Of a DNA stretch of 64,000 nt, positions 51,288 through 61,926 are shown piece by piece. Under the pieces are notes generated by a model. That model was not told the DNA's origin. It was given only the letters and a program-made list of their open reading frames with translations, and ran no database searches. The translations under genes and the position numbers were made by a program. Source of the stretch: Candidatus Competibacter denitrificans Run_A_D11 (GTDB taxonomy: Bacteria; Pseudomonadota; Gammaproteobacteria; Competibacterales; Competibacteraceae); NCBI RefSeq assembly GCF_001051235.1, contig NZ_CBTJ020000076.1, positions 16,888 through 80,887 of the forward strand. Reading direction: 5' to 3'. How positions within the stretch are numbered: the first letter of the stretch is position 1; each line of letters begins with the position of its first letter.

Positions 51288-51320
51288 TATTCGCCATTCG
51301 CAACAACCGATCCTAATGAC

Positions 51321-51785
51321 GTGGCAACCTTGCAACCCATCGAACTGAAAATTCTCGATTCCCGGCTAGGCCAGGACATTCCTTTACCTGACTACGCGAC
51401 CGCCGGATCGGCCGGCCTGGATCTACGCGCCTGCCTGCCGCAAGCGTTGACGATACAAGCGGGCGACACGCACCTGATCCCAACCGGCATGGCGATTCAT
51501 ATCCGCGATCCCGGCTTGGCGGCGGTGGTGCTGCCGCGTTCCGGCTTGGGCCACAAACACGGCATCGTACTCGGCAACCTGGTCGGATTGATCGATAGCG
51601 ATTATCAGGGTGAACTCTTGGTCTCTTGTTGGAATCGGGGGCAAGCCCCTTTTACCATCGCTATCGGCGAACGCATTGCACAACTGGTGATCGTACCCAT
51701 CGTGCGGGCACGCTTCACGCTGGTTCCTGAGTTCACGCCCAGCGAGCGCGGCGCCGGCGGCTTTGGCCATTCCGGTCGGCATTAA
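51321..51785 (+). CDS. dut: Deoxyuridine triphosphatase
   Basis: Hydrolyses dUTP to dUMP, keeping uracil out of DNA and supplying dTMP synthesis. The 154-residue trimeric enzyme shows all five motifs: [38 protein letters not shown] and the C-terminal [10 protein letters not shown] loop. The start is GTG at 51321, as no ATG fits. It completes the dcd-dut route with dcd at 9425. Confidence 0.97.
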   Translation: MATLQPIELKILDSRLGQDIPLPDYATAGSAGLDLRACLPQALTIQAGDTHLIPTGMAIHIRDPGLAAVVLPRSGLGHKHGIVLGNLVGLIDSDYQGELLVSCWNRGQAPFTIAIGERIAQLVIVPIVRARFTLVPEFTPSERGAGGFGHSGRH

Positions 51786-51842
51786 AGGGTTCTTTGTGAT
51801 CTTTTCCCCAGTTCCAGGCCGAGCGCAACCCCGCAGACTCAG

Positions 51843-53216
51843 ATGCAAAAATCCATTTTTCGGGAATACGATATTCGCGGGGTAGTCGAGCGCGACCTGA
51901 CGCCTGACGTGGTGCGCGCTATCGGCCAAGCAGTGGGTAGCCTCGCCGGTGAACGGGGCGAAAACACGGTCATCGTCGCCCGCGACGGCCGGTTGTCCAG
52001 CCCGATGTTATGCACCGCTCTGAAAACGGGCATTCGGGCTGCTGGCATGAACGTGCTGGATTTGGGTACGATCCCGACGCCCCTGCTGTACTACGCGACG
52101 CATACCTTGGGCGCCAGCCATGCCGGGGTGATGGTAACCGGCAGCCATAACCCCCCACAATACAATGGCTTAAAAGTTGTTATCGACAAAATCGCCCTCC
52201 ACGGTGCCGTGATTCGTGATTTGCGACGCCGCATTGAAAGCGGCGATCTACGCCACGGCCAAGGTAACGACCGAACAGCCGATATCCGTGGTGACTACAT
52301 CCGCCGGTTGGCGGCCGCCCTACCCCTCCCTAGACCGTACAAGGTCGTGCTGGACTGCGGCAACGCGATTGCCGCCGAAACCGCTCCCGCTTTGTTTCGG
52401 ACTTTAGGCTGCGAGGTGGTTGAGCTGTACTGTGACGTGGATGGGCGCTTTCCCAACCATCATCCCGACCCTAGCGTTCCAGAGAACCTGGCCGACTTGC
52501 AGGCCGCCGTCAGTGCGCATCAGGCCGACCTTGGGCTGGCGTTTGATGGCGACGCCGACCGGCTCGGCGTGGTTACTGATGCCGGCGAAATCATCTGGCC
52601 GGATCGGGTATTGATGCCGCTCGCCGAAGAGGTCTTGGCCCAGCATCCGGGTGCTGGCGTGGTATACGACATCAAATGCTCCTGGCACCTGACCCGCCTG
52701 ATCGAGCGGCTGGGTGGACAGCCGATCCCCTGGAAAACCGGCCACTCGTTGATCAAAGCTAAAATGCGCGAAACCGGCGCCCTGCTCGGCGGCGAAATGG
52801 CTGGTCATTTCGTTCATGCCGATGACTGGTTTGGCTTTGACGACGCATTTTATGCCGCCGCGCGCCTCTTACGGTTGCTGGCTGGCCACTGCTGTTCCAG
52901 CGCTGAATTCTTCGCTACCTATCCGACCAGCCTGAATACACCGGAGCTAAGGATGGACATGGCTGAAGGCGAGCCAGCCGCTTTCATGGCCAAGCTGGGC
53001 GCGCAGGTCGATTTTGGGCCAGACGCTCGGATCATGACCTTGGATGGGCTGCGGGCGGAATTCCCACACGGCTGGGGCTTGGTACGTGCCTCCAATACCA
53101 CCCCCAGCTTGACCTTGCGCTTCGAGGCAGACGATCAGACGGCGCTCTCTGATATCCAAGACCGCTTCCGCCGCTCGTTACTGGCCTTACAGGCTGATTT
53201 GATTCTCCCTTTTTGA
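51843..53216 (+). CDS. algC: Phosphomannomutase/phosphoglucomutase (AlgC type)
   Basis: Interconverts hexose 6- and 1-phosphates for LPS and exopolysaccharide precursors, and links to glycogen metabolism; 457 residues. The phosphoserine loop is VTGSHNPPQYNG, the Mg site DGDADRLG, the sugar-specificity loop GEMAGHF and the phosphate-binding loop RASNTTPSL. This makes it a bifunctional AlgC-like enzyme rather than a plain PGM. The dut-algC-argB order is the same as in Pseudomonas. ATG at 51843 gives KSIFREYDIRG at the start. Confidence 0.94.
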   Translation: MQKSIFREYDIRGVVERDLTPDVVRAIGQAVGSLAGERGENTVIVARDGRLSSPMLCTALKTGIRAAGMNVLDLGTIPTPLLYYATHTLGASHAGVMVTGSHNPPQYNGLKVVIDKIALHGAVIRDLRRRIESGDLRHGQGNDRTADIRGDYIRRLAAALPLPRPYKVVLDCGNAIAAETAPALFRTLGCEVVELYCDVDGRFPNHHPDPSVPENLADLQAAVSAHQADLGLAFDGDADRLGVVTDAGEIIWPDRVLMPLAEEVLAQHPGAGVVYDIKCSWHLTRLIERLGGQPIPWKTGHSLIKAKMRETGALLGGEMAGHFVHADDWFGFDDAFYAAARLLRLLAGHCCSSAEFFATYPTSLNTPELRMDMAEGEPAAFMAKLGAQVDFGPDARIMTLDGLRAEFPHGWGLVRASNTTPSLTLRFEADDQTALSDIQDRFRRSLLALQADLILPF

Positions 53217-53241
53217 TCTTCCTTCACTGATAGGGGCTTAA

Positions 53242-54141
<900 letters not shown>

Positions 54142-54238
54142 ACGAGGAAAAACCGGGCGCCGCGCCCGCCCCACCTCGACGCCTCGCCACGACTTGGCTA
54201 CACTTTGGCGAAACCCTTACAAAACCCTGGGAAAAGCC

Positions 54239-55003
54239 ATGCGCCGAGTCGTCTTCAACCAAAAAGGGGGGGTGGGCAAATCCACCATCGCGTGCAATCT
54301 GGCCGCCATCGGCGCCGCGCGGGGTCGGCGCACCTTGGTCATCGACCTGGACCCCCAGGCTAACGCTTCGCGCTATCTGTTGGGCAACGTGCTGGAGCAA
54401 CAAAAGAAAACGCTGGCGCATTTCTTCGACGACATCCTCGCCCACAAGCTGTTTCCCGAAAAACCGGACACCTACATCGTCACCACGCGCTTTCCGAATC
54501 TCAGCGTGATGCCCTCCGATCCTCGGCTTGAGGATCTGCAAGTTAAGCTGGAATCGCGCTACAAGATGTATAAGCTGCGCGAGGCGCTGGACACGTTCAA
54601 AGAGTTTGATGAGATTTTTATCGACACGCCGCCTGCACTGAATTTCTTCACCCGCTCGGCGCTGATTGCCGCTGACACCTGCTTGATTCCCTTCGACTGC
54701 GACGATTTCTCTCGTCGCGCGCTCTACACGCTAATGGACAGCGTGCGTGAGATTCAGGCAGACCATAACCGGGCGTTGCGCATTGAAGGCATCGTGGTCA
54801 ACCACTACCAGGCTCGCGCTAACTTGCCGGTACGGCTGGTCGAGGAATTGCGCTCCGAGGGGCTGCCGATTTTGGATGCCTTTCTGTCGGCCTCCATCAA
54901 AATCCGCGAGTCGCACGCTCAGGCGTTACCGATGGTTTATCTTGATGTTCGCCACAAGTTGACCCGTGAATTTGAAGCCCTTTACAAGCTGCTAAGCCCT
55001 TGA
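54239..55003 (+). CDS. Orphan ParA-family ATPase
   Basis: A 254-residue ParA/MinD-type ATPase. The deviant Walker A is at the N terminus (FNQKGGVGKST), with LVIDLDPQANASRYLLG and the Walker B region EIFIDTPPALNFF. It has no N-terminal DNA-binding domain, so it is the small ParA type. ATG at 54239 sits directly before the ATPase core; a longer frame starting near the argB stop is not supported. There is no parB gene nearby, so it is unlikely to be the chromosome-partition ParA and may position some other cargo. It could be co-transcribed with argB upstream and the sirtuin downstream. Confidence 0.88.
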   Translation: MRRVVFNQKGGVGKSTIACNLAAIGAARGRRTLVIDLDPQANASRYLLGNVLEQQKKTLAHFFDDILAHKLFPEKPDTYIVTTRFPNLSVMPSDPRLEDLQVKLESRYKMYKLREALDTFKEFDEIFIDTPPALNFFTRSALIAADTCLIPFDCDDFSRRALYTLMDSVREIQADHNRALRIEGIVVNHYQARANLPVRLVEELRSEGLPILDAFLSASIKIRESHAQALPMVYLDVRHKLTREFEALYKLLSP

Positions 55004-55077
55004 CGACCAGCCAGCGGCGCATAACCCAATGGAGACTGCTCGCCAGTTCTGACAGCATTTTTTAATGAGGCCGCGCT

Positions 55078-55854
55078 ATGACCGATCCCGATCCAGCCAT
55101 CGTCACCCGCATCGTTGCTGAAATGCGGCGCGCTCGTCGGCTGCTATTCATCACCGGTGCCGGCATTTCCGCCGATTCCGGCCTGCCCACTTATCGTGGC
55201 ATCGGCGGGCTTTACAATGATCAAGCCACCGAGGACAGCTTTTCCATCGAAACCGCTTTATCCGGCTCAATGTTGGAAATGCGGCCGGAAATCACCTGGA
55301 AATATCTGCATCAAATCGAACATTCCTGTCGCGGCGCTTGTTTTAATGATGCCCATGCGATCATCGCGGAGTTGCAGAACCAGTTTGAAGTCTGCGTGCT
55401 CACCCAGAACATTGACGGATTCCACCGCGATGCGGGCAGTCGCAACCTGATTGAAATTCATGGGGATATCCACGATTTGTATTGCACACGCTGTCACTAC
55501 GCCGCCACCGTGCCCGATTACAGCGCACTGCAAATACCGCCGTCTTGCCCCCATTGCCAGGCATCGGTCAGGCCGCGAGTGGTGTTGTTCGGCGAGATGC
55601 TGCCCTCGCCGGCTATCCAACATCTGTACGCAGAGTTGGATAAGGGGTTCGACTTGGTGTTCAGCGTCGGGACGACGAGCGTGTTTCCCTACATCGCCGG
55701 GCCGGTGGTACAAGCCAGCCAGATGGGTACACCGACCGTGGAAATCAATCCGACCGATACCAATGTCACCCACTTTGTGGAGTACAAATTGGCCTCCGGT
55801 GCGGCGGCGAGTCTGCGGGCGATCCGTCAGGCTTTCGAGGCGTCCTCAGCCTAA
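55078..55854 (+). CDS. Sirtuin-family NAD-dependent protein deacylase
   Basis: A 258-residue class III deacylase. It shows ITGAGISADSGLPTYRG (NAD pocket), TQNIDGFHRDAGS, the catalytic His in EIHGDIHDLYC, a four-cysteine zinc site (CTRC and CPHC), and the VGTTSVFPYIAG and EINPTDTNVT segments. Bacterial CobB enzymes deacetylate Acs, and acs is present at 31375 in this window, giving a likely but unproven substrate. A GAGG site precedes ATG at 55078. The stop overlaps that of the convergent glycosyltransferase-like gene by 9 bases. Confidence 0.92.
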   Translation: MTDPDPAIVTRIVAEMRRARRLLFITGAGISADSGLPTYRGIGGLYNDQATEDSFSIETALSGSMLEMRPEITWKYLHQIEHSCRGACFNDAHAIIAELQNQFEVCVLTQNIDGFHRDAGSRNLIEIHGDIHDLYCTRCHYAATVPDYSALQIPPSCPHCQASVRPRVVLFGEMLPSPAIQHLYAELDKGFDLVFSVGTTSVFPYIAGPVVQASQMGTPTVEINPTDTNVTHFVEYKLASGAAASLRAIRQAFEASSA

Positions 55855-56937
55855 ATCGAGCAAGCGCTCCAACCCAGCGACGACATCCGCGATGCCGGTG
55901 GGGATGACCGGCGGCTTGGCGGGCTGTGCCAGCAAGCTACCCAAGGGTTCGGCTAGATCGCCACTGGCCAACTGTCGGCGGTCGATCTTGACAGCGTTAC
56001 CGTGCGCCACCAGCCAGCGGCTTAACCACGGCTCTTCCGGCCAATCGTCGCGCGCGACATAGAGCACGCTGGTGCCGTTGCAGGCCGCCTCGGTGAATGC
56101 GCCGTAACCGGGTTTGGTCAGCAAAACATCACAAGAGCGGATCAAATCCAGCATCGAATAATCGTTGAGTTGCGCCCAATCCACCATGTCCGGTCGCCTC
56201 ACCTGCCAGCCAGGTGGAACCAGCCAGCGAACACCCGGCAGCGTGGGCCATGCGTCCAGCGGCGGGCGCATATCAACCCCACCCAAGCCGATCAGTACCA
56301 GCGTATCGCCATCGGACAAGGCGAGTCGATGATGGATCTCTGCTCGTCGATCCTGGCCTAGCGCCGCAATCGGCCCGACGTTTTGGGTATTTTGCAGATC
56401 GGGCATCGGCATACTCGGTGCCGGCAGCAAGAAGGCGCGCGCACTGTTGTAGGCTGACAACATGGGGGCACGCAGTTCCGCCAAATCCGGGGCATCCGCG
56501 CAATACCCCGCCAGGATGTCCGCCCAATTCAGTGAGCACATGGCCAGTGACGGGATACCTAGCCGTGTGGCGGCCGCCAGGGTCAGATAAGGAATATCCG
56601 CCAAAATCCCATCGGGTACTGCCGCCTGCAACTGCCTTTCCTGCCAAGCCAGCCGCTGTTGCCAATCCTGATGAAACACGCGGTAAGCCGCTAAACTTTC
56701 TGATACTTTTGCCGCTAGCGCATCGACCATCACCATGCCGAAATCAGCGACGCCCGCCACACACTCGAATCGACCAGTCATGCGTTGGCGAAGCACGGTT
56801 TCAGGAAGCCCGCTTTGCACCGTTACCTGTACCCTCGGCCAACGGTACTGAAAGGCATTGAGAACAGGCGCGACCTGCGCCAGATGACCAAAACCGTGGC
56901 CGGATAACGCGATATAGAGATGATGGGCGGCAGGCAT
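55846..56937 (-). CDS. GT-B glycosyltransferase-like protein
   Basis: A 363-residue protein with the look of a two-Rossmann-domain (GT-B) transferase. The N terminus has LYIALSGHGFGHLAQVAPVL, a nucleotide-sugar enzyme-like loop, and the C-terminal half has CDVLLTKPGYGAFTEAACNG, the donor-binding segment of MurG/GT28-type enzymes. The same N-terminal motif occurs in the first domain of L-arabinokinases and related uncharacterised proteins. ATG at 56937 has a GAGGG site and drops a 10-residue extension. Donor and acceptor are unknown. It stands alone on the minus strand. Confidence 0.75.
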   Translation of the reverse strand: MPAAHHLYIALSGHGFGHLAQVAPVLNAFQYRWPRVQVTVQSGLPETVLRQRMTGRFECVAGVADFGMVMVDALAAKVSESLAAYRVFHQDWQQRLAWQERQLQAAVPDGILADIPYLTLAAATRLGIPSLAMCSLNWADILAGYCADAPDLAELRAPMLSAYNSARAFLLPAPSMPMPDLQNTQNVGPIAALGQDRRAEIHHRLALSDGDTLVLIGLGGVDMRPPLDAWPTLPGVRWLVPPGWQVRRPDMVDWAQLNDYSMLDLIRSCDVLLTKPGYGAFTEAACNGTSVLYVARDDWPEEPWLSRWLVAHGNAVKIDRRQLASGDLAEPLGSLLAQPAKPPVIPTGIADVVAGLERLLDLG

Positions 56938-57141
56938 GACGACCCTCTTTAAGCTCAAATTCTGCAAACAGCCAGGCTCGGATTATCTGCAATGAGTTGC
57001 TTTTTTACACGAGTTGTGATAGCAATGACACAATACAACAGCTTATCCTTTATCACACATTATGATTGTCATTATTGATACAACTCTGCAAGCTGATTTT
57101 CAGCTTCGACTCATCAGCTCCCTGGCGTAGAGGTTATCATC

Positions 57142-57459
57142 ATGGCACAGACACTCACCCCGGATTCACTAAAGCGGACTAGCCACGCTTTTATGGGAAC
57201 CTACGGTACTAGCGAGCAAAATCAGGCGCTAGGTTTTACGCCAGGTTTTCGGGACGAAGAAACCGGGGCTGTGTACATTTCCTGTTGGTCTGACGGCACG
57301 CCGGCTCCCTGTCACGCACTCGATGGCTTACCCGACCATCTGATCCTGGCACGCGGCCCCAGTGGCCGAGTCGCCGCCGTCAAGGCCAGCGTGATTGCCG
57401 GCTTTGTCCGCTGGGGTTTGTTTTACACCCGCGAACAAGCCGCTCATTGCCTTGATTGA
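57142..57459 (+). CDS. Small protein of unknown function upstream of glgP
   Basis: A 105-residue protein without a signal peptide or clear membrane helix; I do not recognise the family. It contains GFTPGFRDEETGAVYISCWSD, then HALDGLPDHLILARGPSGR and ends in RWGLFYTREQAAHCLD, a mix of short strands and a C-terminal helix pair. The ATG at 57142 has an AGAGG site. An AT-rich stretch before it carries an imperfect palindrome (TTGTG at 57014-57018, CACAA at 57029-57033), so it probably has its own promoter. Base composition and reading-frame quality support a real gene. glgP starts 265 bases later. Confidence 0.7.
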   Translation: MAQTLTPDSLKRTSHAFMGTYGTSEQNQALGFTPGFRDEETGAVYISCWSDGTPAPCHALDGLPDHLILARGPSGRVAAVKASVIAGFVRWGLFYTREQAAHCLD

Positions 57460-57557
57460 GCACCGCTGACCCTCTCGCTATCTGCAAAATCCTTCTCTCA
57501 GCTGACCTTCCTTGACAACAATTGGCCCTGCCAACGCATCGCTATCGGCCGTCTGAC

Positions 57558-57615
57558 TTGAATTTGTAGACAGTCCGACTATGGTTTTAGGGGTTGCGGC
57601 TAGTGCCAGCAACCC
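57558..57615 (+). promoter_or_regulatory. Putative glgP promoter and leader hairpin
   Basis: TTGAAT at 57558-57563 and TATGGT at 57580-57585, 16 bases apart, form a fair sigma-70-like pair. Just downstream, GGGTTGCGGC (57591-57600) pairs with GCC-A-GCAACCC (57605-57615): ten base pairs with a single bulged A and a TAGT loop. It would be at the very 5' end of the glgP transcript, with no T run after it, so it is a leader structure rather than a terminator. Confidence 0.5.
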
Positions 57616-57724
57616 GGTTCAAGCCATAAGCGCAGGTTGAGAATCACCGCTACATCAGCGAAACTCGCCAGCCCGGCCTGCCGGGTGTCTCCGATCCTCA
57701 AGAAACGCAACGGACCTCATTGCC

Positions 57725-60235
57725 ATGTCGATTAAAATGCTAGAAAAAAGTAACCCAGCGTCCTGGCTGACGGAGCTTCCCCCACTGGGCATGGACGCCA
57801 AGAGCATCACCACTGACTTTCGCCACTATTTCAGCCACACCCTGGGCCGCGACCGGCACGCCAAATATGCCAACTACATGTATGAAGCTTTGGCACTCAC
57901 TTTGCGCGACCGGCTGTGGGAACGTTGGAAGAACACCCGCTATGCCTACGAGGCCGACGGTGGCGTGCGCCGGGCTTACTACCTGTCCATGGAATTTCTC
58001 ATGGGCCGAGCGTTGAGTAATGCCATGCTCAATCTGGGGGTCAATGAACCCGTTAACAAAGCCCTCTATGAGATGGGTCTGTCCCTGGAAGAACTGGCCG
58101 AATGCGAAAATGACGCGGGCCTGGGCAACGGCGGCCTGGGTCGATTAGCGGCCTGTTTCATGGACAGTTGCGCCACGCTCCGCCTGCCGGTCGTCGGCTA
58201 CGGCATCCGCTATGCCTACGGCATGTTCCGTCAGCGCATCGAAAACGGTTACCAGGTCGAAGAACCCGATCACTGGCTGCGCAGCGGCACCGTGTGGGAT
58301 CTTGAGCGGTCGGAATATACCCAGCGCATCAAGTTCGGCGGCCGCACCGAAGGCTATCTGAAAGCTGATGGCGAGATGGGCTGGCGCTGGTTGGATACCT
58401 CCGATGTGCTGGCGGTGCCCTACGATGTGCCGATCCCTGGCTATCAGAATGGTACGGTCAATACCCTTCGGCTGTGGTCGGCGGCAGCAACCGACGAATT
58501 TGATTTTGAGGATTTCAACTCCGGTAGCTACACCGAGGCCGTCGGTTCCAAGAACATGGCGGAAAATATCACGATGGTGCTCTACCCCAACGACTCTACC
58601 GAAAGCGGTAAGGAGTTGCGGCTGCGCCAGCAATATTTCCTGGCTTCCGCCAGCCTGCAAGATGTCATCCGCCAATGGGTGCGGGTGCATGGCGAAGATT
58701 TCAGTCATTTTGCCGCCAAGAACTGCTTCCAGCTCAACGACACTCACCCCACCATCGGCGTGGCGGAATTGATGCGGATCTTGATGGACGAGCACGGCCT
58801 CAAGTGGGACGATGCCTGGGCGATCACCAGCAAGGTGATGGCTTATACCAACCACACCCTGTTGCCCGAAGCGCTGGAGCGCTGGCCGGTGTGGCTGTTC
58901 CGCAAGCTGCTGCCCCGCGTGCTGGACATCATCTATGAAATCAACGCCCGCTTCCTCGCCGAAGTGGCCCGCCGCTGGCCTGGCGACATCGACCGCCAGC
59001 GCCGCATGTCGCTGATCGAGGAAGGCTACGAACAGCAGGTGCGCATGGCCTATCTGGCCATCGTCGGCAGCATCTCGGTGAACGGCGTCGCCGCGCTGCA
59101 CTCGGACCTGCTCAAGCAGGGGTTGTTCCGTGATTTCTACGAGCTGTGGCCGGACAAGTTTAACAACAAGACCAACGGCGTCACCCAACGCCGCTGGTTG
59201 GCCAGTTGCAACCCCGGCTTGAACAAGCTCATCACCGACACCATCGGGCCGGGCTGGGTGACTGAACTGAGCGAGTTGCGCAAGCTGATCCCGCACGCTG
59301 ATAACGCCAAATTCCGAACCAAGTGGCGGCAGATCAAGCACGATAATAAAGTCCGGCTGGCGAGCCTGATCGAAGCCGATTGCGGCGTGGTGTTCAATAC
59401 CGACGCTTTGTTCGATGTGCAGGTCAAGCGCATCCACGAATACAAGCGCCAGTTGCTCAACATCCTGAATGTCATTCATTTGTACGACCGCATCAAGCGC
59501 GGCGATACCGCGAACTGGACGCCGCGTTGCGTGCTGATCGGCGGCAAATCAGCACCCGGCTATTACATGGCGAAAGTCATCATCAAGCTGGTTAACAATG
59601 TTGCTAAGGTTATTAACGAAGACCCCACTATCGGCGACAAGCTGAAGATGGCGTTTTTACCCAATTATCGGGTCACGGCGATGGAAATTATCGCGCCCGG
59701 CACCGACCTGTCCGAGCAGATTTCCACCGCTGGCAAGGAAGCCTCCGGCACCGGCAACATGAAGTTCATGATGAATGGTGCAGTCACCATCGGCACCCTG
59801 GATGGCGCCAACATCGAAATCCGCGAGGAATGCGGCGATGACAATTTCTTCCTGTTCGGTTTGACCGCCCAGGAAGTCGAGGCGCGTCGCTCCAACTACG
59901 ATCCGTGGGCCATCATCCATGGTGATGCTGACATCTCCCGCATCATGCACCTGCTGGAAAGCGCCCACTTCAATCAGTTTGAGCAGGGTATTTTCGATCC
60001 GATCATCCACTCACTGACCAGCCCCAACGACCCGTGGCTCACCATCGCCGATCTACGCGCCTACATTGACGCGCAAGCGCGTGTCGATAAAGCCTATAGG
60101 GATCAAGAGTTGTGGACCCGGATGAGCATCATGAACACTGCGACCAGCGGTAAATTCTCCACTGACCGCACCATGTTGGAATACAACTCTGAAATCTGGA
60201 AGCTCAAGCAGCTTCCCGAAATGCCGTTGACCTAA
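57725..60235 (+). CDS. glgP: Glycogen/starch phosphorylase
   Basis: Releases glucose-1-phosphate from glycogen; 836 residues, typical length. It has RRAYYLSMEFLMGRALSNAM, ENDAGLGNGGLGRLAACFMD, LNDTHPTIGVAELMR, and the pyridoxal phosphate segment EASGTGNMKFMMNGA, whose lysine carries PLP. The ATG at 57725 lacks a strong ribosome site; an in-frame ATG at 57737 is an alternative. No other glg gene is in the window. The product can feed the AlgC-type mutase encoded at 51843. Confidence 0.97.
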   Translation: MSIKMLEKSNPASWLTELPPLGMDAKSITTDFRHYFSHTLGRDRHAKYANYMYEALALTLRDRLWERWKNTRYAYEADGGVRRAYYLSMEFLMGRALSNAMLNLGVNEPVNKALYEMGLSLEELAECENDAGLGNGGLGRLAACFMDSCATLRLPVVGYGIRYAYGMFRQRIENGYQVEEPDHWLRSGTVWDLERSEYTQRIKFGGRTEGYLKADGEMGWRWLDTSDVLAVPYDVPIPGYQNGTVNTLRLWSAAATDEFDFEDFNSGSYTEAVGSKNMAENITMVLYPNDSTESGKELRLRQQYFLASASLQDVIRQWVRVHGEDFSHFAAKNCFQLNDTHPTIGVAELMRILMDEHGLKWDDAWAITSKVMAYTNHTLLPEALERWPVWLFRKLLPRVLDIIYEINARFLAEVARRWPGDIDRQRRMSLIEEGYEQQVRMAYLAIVGSISVNGVAALHSDLLKQGLFRDFYELWPDKFNNKTNGVTQRRWLASCNPGLNKLITDTIGPGWVTELSELRKLIPHADNAKFRTKWRQIKHDNKVRLASLIEADCGVVFNTDALFDVQVKRIHEYKRQLLNILNVIHLYDRIKRGDTANWTPRCVLIGGKSAPGYYMAKVIIKLVNNVAKVINEDPTIGDKLKMAFLPNYRVTAMEIIAPGTDLSEQISTAGKEASGTGNMKFMMNGAVTIGTLDGANIEIREECGDDNFFLFGLTAQEVEARRSNYDPWAIIHGDADISRIMHLLESAHFNQFEQGIFDPIIHSLTSPNDPWLTIADLRAYIDAQARVDKAYRDQELWTRMSIMNTATSGKFSTDRTMLEYNSEIWKLKQLPEMPLT

Positions 60236-60435
60236 AGCCAGGTTCGCGCGACCCCAGAGGGTTCTGCCCGTCGGAATCCATGGGGCCGCGCGAGACCGCC
60301 AACCACCTTATCCCCCCAAAAGCGCTCATAGCGACCCATCACACATTCGGCCACTTCCCAGGCTCGAGTAAGATCGTATCCCGCCGGCCACCACGCCACT
60401 TGCAAAACAATCCCTCTTACCAAAAGATAAAGCAT
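60232..60435 (-). CDS. Possible small protein convergent with glgP
   Basis: A 67-residue frame rich in Trp, Val, Gly and Arg (VRGIVLQVAWWPAGYDLTRA); no family is recognised. Its TAG stop interlocks with the glgP TAA in the same 4-base manner as three other convergent gene pairs in this window, which, with the gene-sized gap, favours a real gene. Against it: no ribosome site before ATG at 60435 and the short length. If not coding, 60236-60533 is an ordinary spacer holding the gor promoter. Confidence 0.4.
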   Translation of the reverse strand: MLYLLVRGIVLQVAWWPAGYDLTRAWEVAECVMGRYERFWGDKVVGGLARPHGFRRAEPSGVARTWL

Positions 60436-60533
60436 CTTAAAAAGTAAGGTTGCGACCTTGCCGACAGCGAACTTTGTCTACCGAGGCGCTGCCCTATCAG
60501 CGTGATCATCAGCACACCGATCTGAGGTACAGC

Positions 60534-61883
60534 ATGGCCAAGCATTACGATCTCATCGCCATCGGCGGTGGCAGCGGCGGTCTGTCCGTGGCAGAACGAG
60601 CAGCCCGTTACGGCGCCCGCTGCGCCTTAATCGAGAGTGGCCGTCTCGGCGGTACTTGCGTCAATGTCGGTTGTGTACCGAAAAAAGTGATGTGGTACGC
60701 CGCCCATCTGGCTCACGCCCTCGACGATGCGCCCGGCTACGGCTTCCGGTTGGACTACTTTGGTTTTGATTGGAAGAAACTGAAAGCGGCCCGTGACCGT
60801 TTCGTGCAGGCAATCAGCGATGGGTATCAAGGCTACCTCACGGAAGCCGGTGTGGAATTGATCCGTGGTTTTGCTCGCTTTATCGACGCGCACACCCTAG
60901 ACATTGCTGGCGAGCGCATCACTGCGGAGCATATTGTCATTGCCACCGGCGGTCGCCCGCAGATTCCTGCTCTGCCTGGCGCTCAATTCGGCATCAGCTC
61001 GGACGGGTTTTTCGAGTTGAACGCTTGCCCACCGCGCGTCGCCATCGCCGGCAGCGGCTATATCGCTGTTGAGCTGGCGGGCATGTTGCACACATTAGGA
61101 TCGGAAGTCACCCTGTTGGTGCGTGGTGATGGGGTTTTGCGTCCCTTCGATGCAACGATCCGCGAACAGTTGCTGGAACGATTACGCGAAGATGGCATCA
61201 ATGTGCTGACCCGCACCCAAATTCGCGCGGTCGCCCAGTTGGTTGGCGGCTCCCTGGATTTACATTGCGAAGGCCGGGCTGGTGCCTTAAACGTCGATAC
61301 CCTCCTCTGGGCCATCGGCCGGACGCCCAATACCGACCAGCTTAATCTGGCGGCTGCGAGCGTGCGGATGAACCCGGACGGCACGATTCCCACCGATCCC
61401 TATCAAGCCACCAACATCCCCAACATTTACGCCCTGGGCGACATCACCGAGCGCTTTCATTTGACACCGGTCGCCGTCGCTGCTGGCCGGCGCCTCGCTG
61501 ATCGTTTATTCGGTCAACAACCGGAGCGTCGCTTGCCCTATGAAAATATTCCCAGTGTGGTGTTCAGTCATCCGCCGGTTGGCACCATCGGCTTGACTGA
61601 AGCGCAGGCACGAGAACAATACGGCGATGCGGTTCGGATTTATCAGACCCGATTCCGGCCTATGTACCACAGCTTCACTGCCCGCCCAACCGATACGTTG
61701 ATGAAATTAGTCTGTGTCGGGCCGGAAGAAAAAATCGTCGGTTGTCATCTGATCGGTGAAGGTGTTGACGAGATGCTGCAAGGCTTTGCCGTCGCTATCC
61801 GCATGGGCGCGACTAAGCGCGACTTTGACGATACCGTCGCCATTCATCCGACCAGTGCCGAAGAGCTGGTGACGATGCGCTGA
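60534..61883 (+). CDS. gor: Glutathione-disulfide reductase
   Basis: NADPH-dependent flavoenzyme that keeps glutathione reduced; 449 residues, like E. coli Gor. It has [17 protein letters not shown] (FAD), the redox disulfide [16 protein letters not shown], the NADPH-binding [19 protein letters not shown], and the C-terminal catalytic His in [18 protein letters not shown] at 60534 with GAGG is clearly better than the frame start at 60450. A gamma carbonic anhydrase follows after 43 bases. Confidence 0.95.
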   Translation: MAKHYDLIAIGGGSGGLSVAERAARYGARCALIESGRLGGTCVNVGCVPKKVMWYAAHLAHALDDAPGYGFRLDYFGFDWKKLKAARDRFVQAISDGYQGYLTEAGVELIRGFARFIDAHTLDIAGERITAEHIVIATGGRPQIPALPGAQFGISSDGFFELNACPPRVAIAGSGYIAVELAGMLHTLGSEVTLLVRGDGVLRPFDATIREQLLERLREDGINVLTRTQIRAVAQLVGGSLDLHCEGRAGALNVDTLLWAIGRTPNTDQLNLAAASVRMNPDGTIPTDPYQATNIPNIYALGDITERFHLTPVAVAAGRRLADRLFGQQPERRLPYENIPSVVFSHPPVGTIGLTEAQAREQYGDAVRIYQTRFRPMYHSFTARPTDTLMKLVCVGPEEKIVGCHLIGEGVDEMLQGFAVAIRMGATKRDFDDTVAIHPTSAEELVTMR

Positions 61884-61926
61884 GCTGTGGAAACCGAGTC
61901 TTTCAGACGACCGCCGAGAGCCGACC

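Noticed and set aside
57014..57033. CRP site upstream of the small unknown gene
   Set aside because: TTGTG and CACAA arms are spaced two bases too far for the TGTGA-N6-TCACA pattern.
58145..59479. 444-codon open frame on the minus strand inside glgP
   Set aside because: Antisense to a fully conserved gene; GC-rich codon bias produces such frames, and the translation has no recognisable motif.
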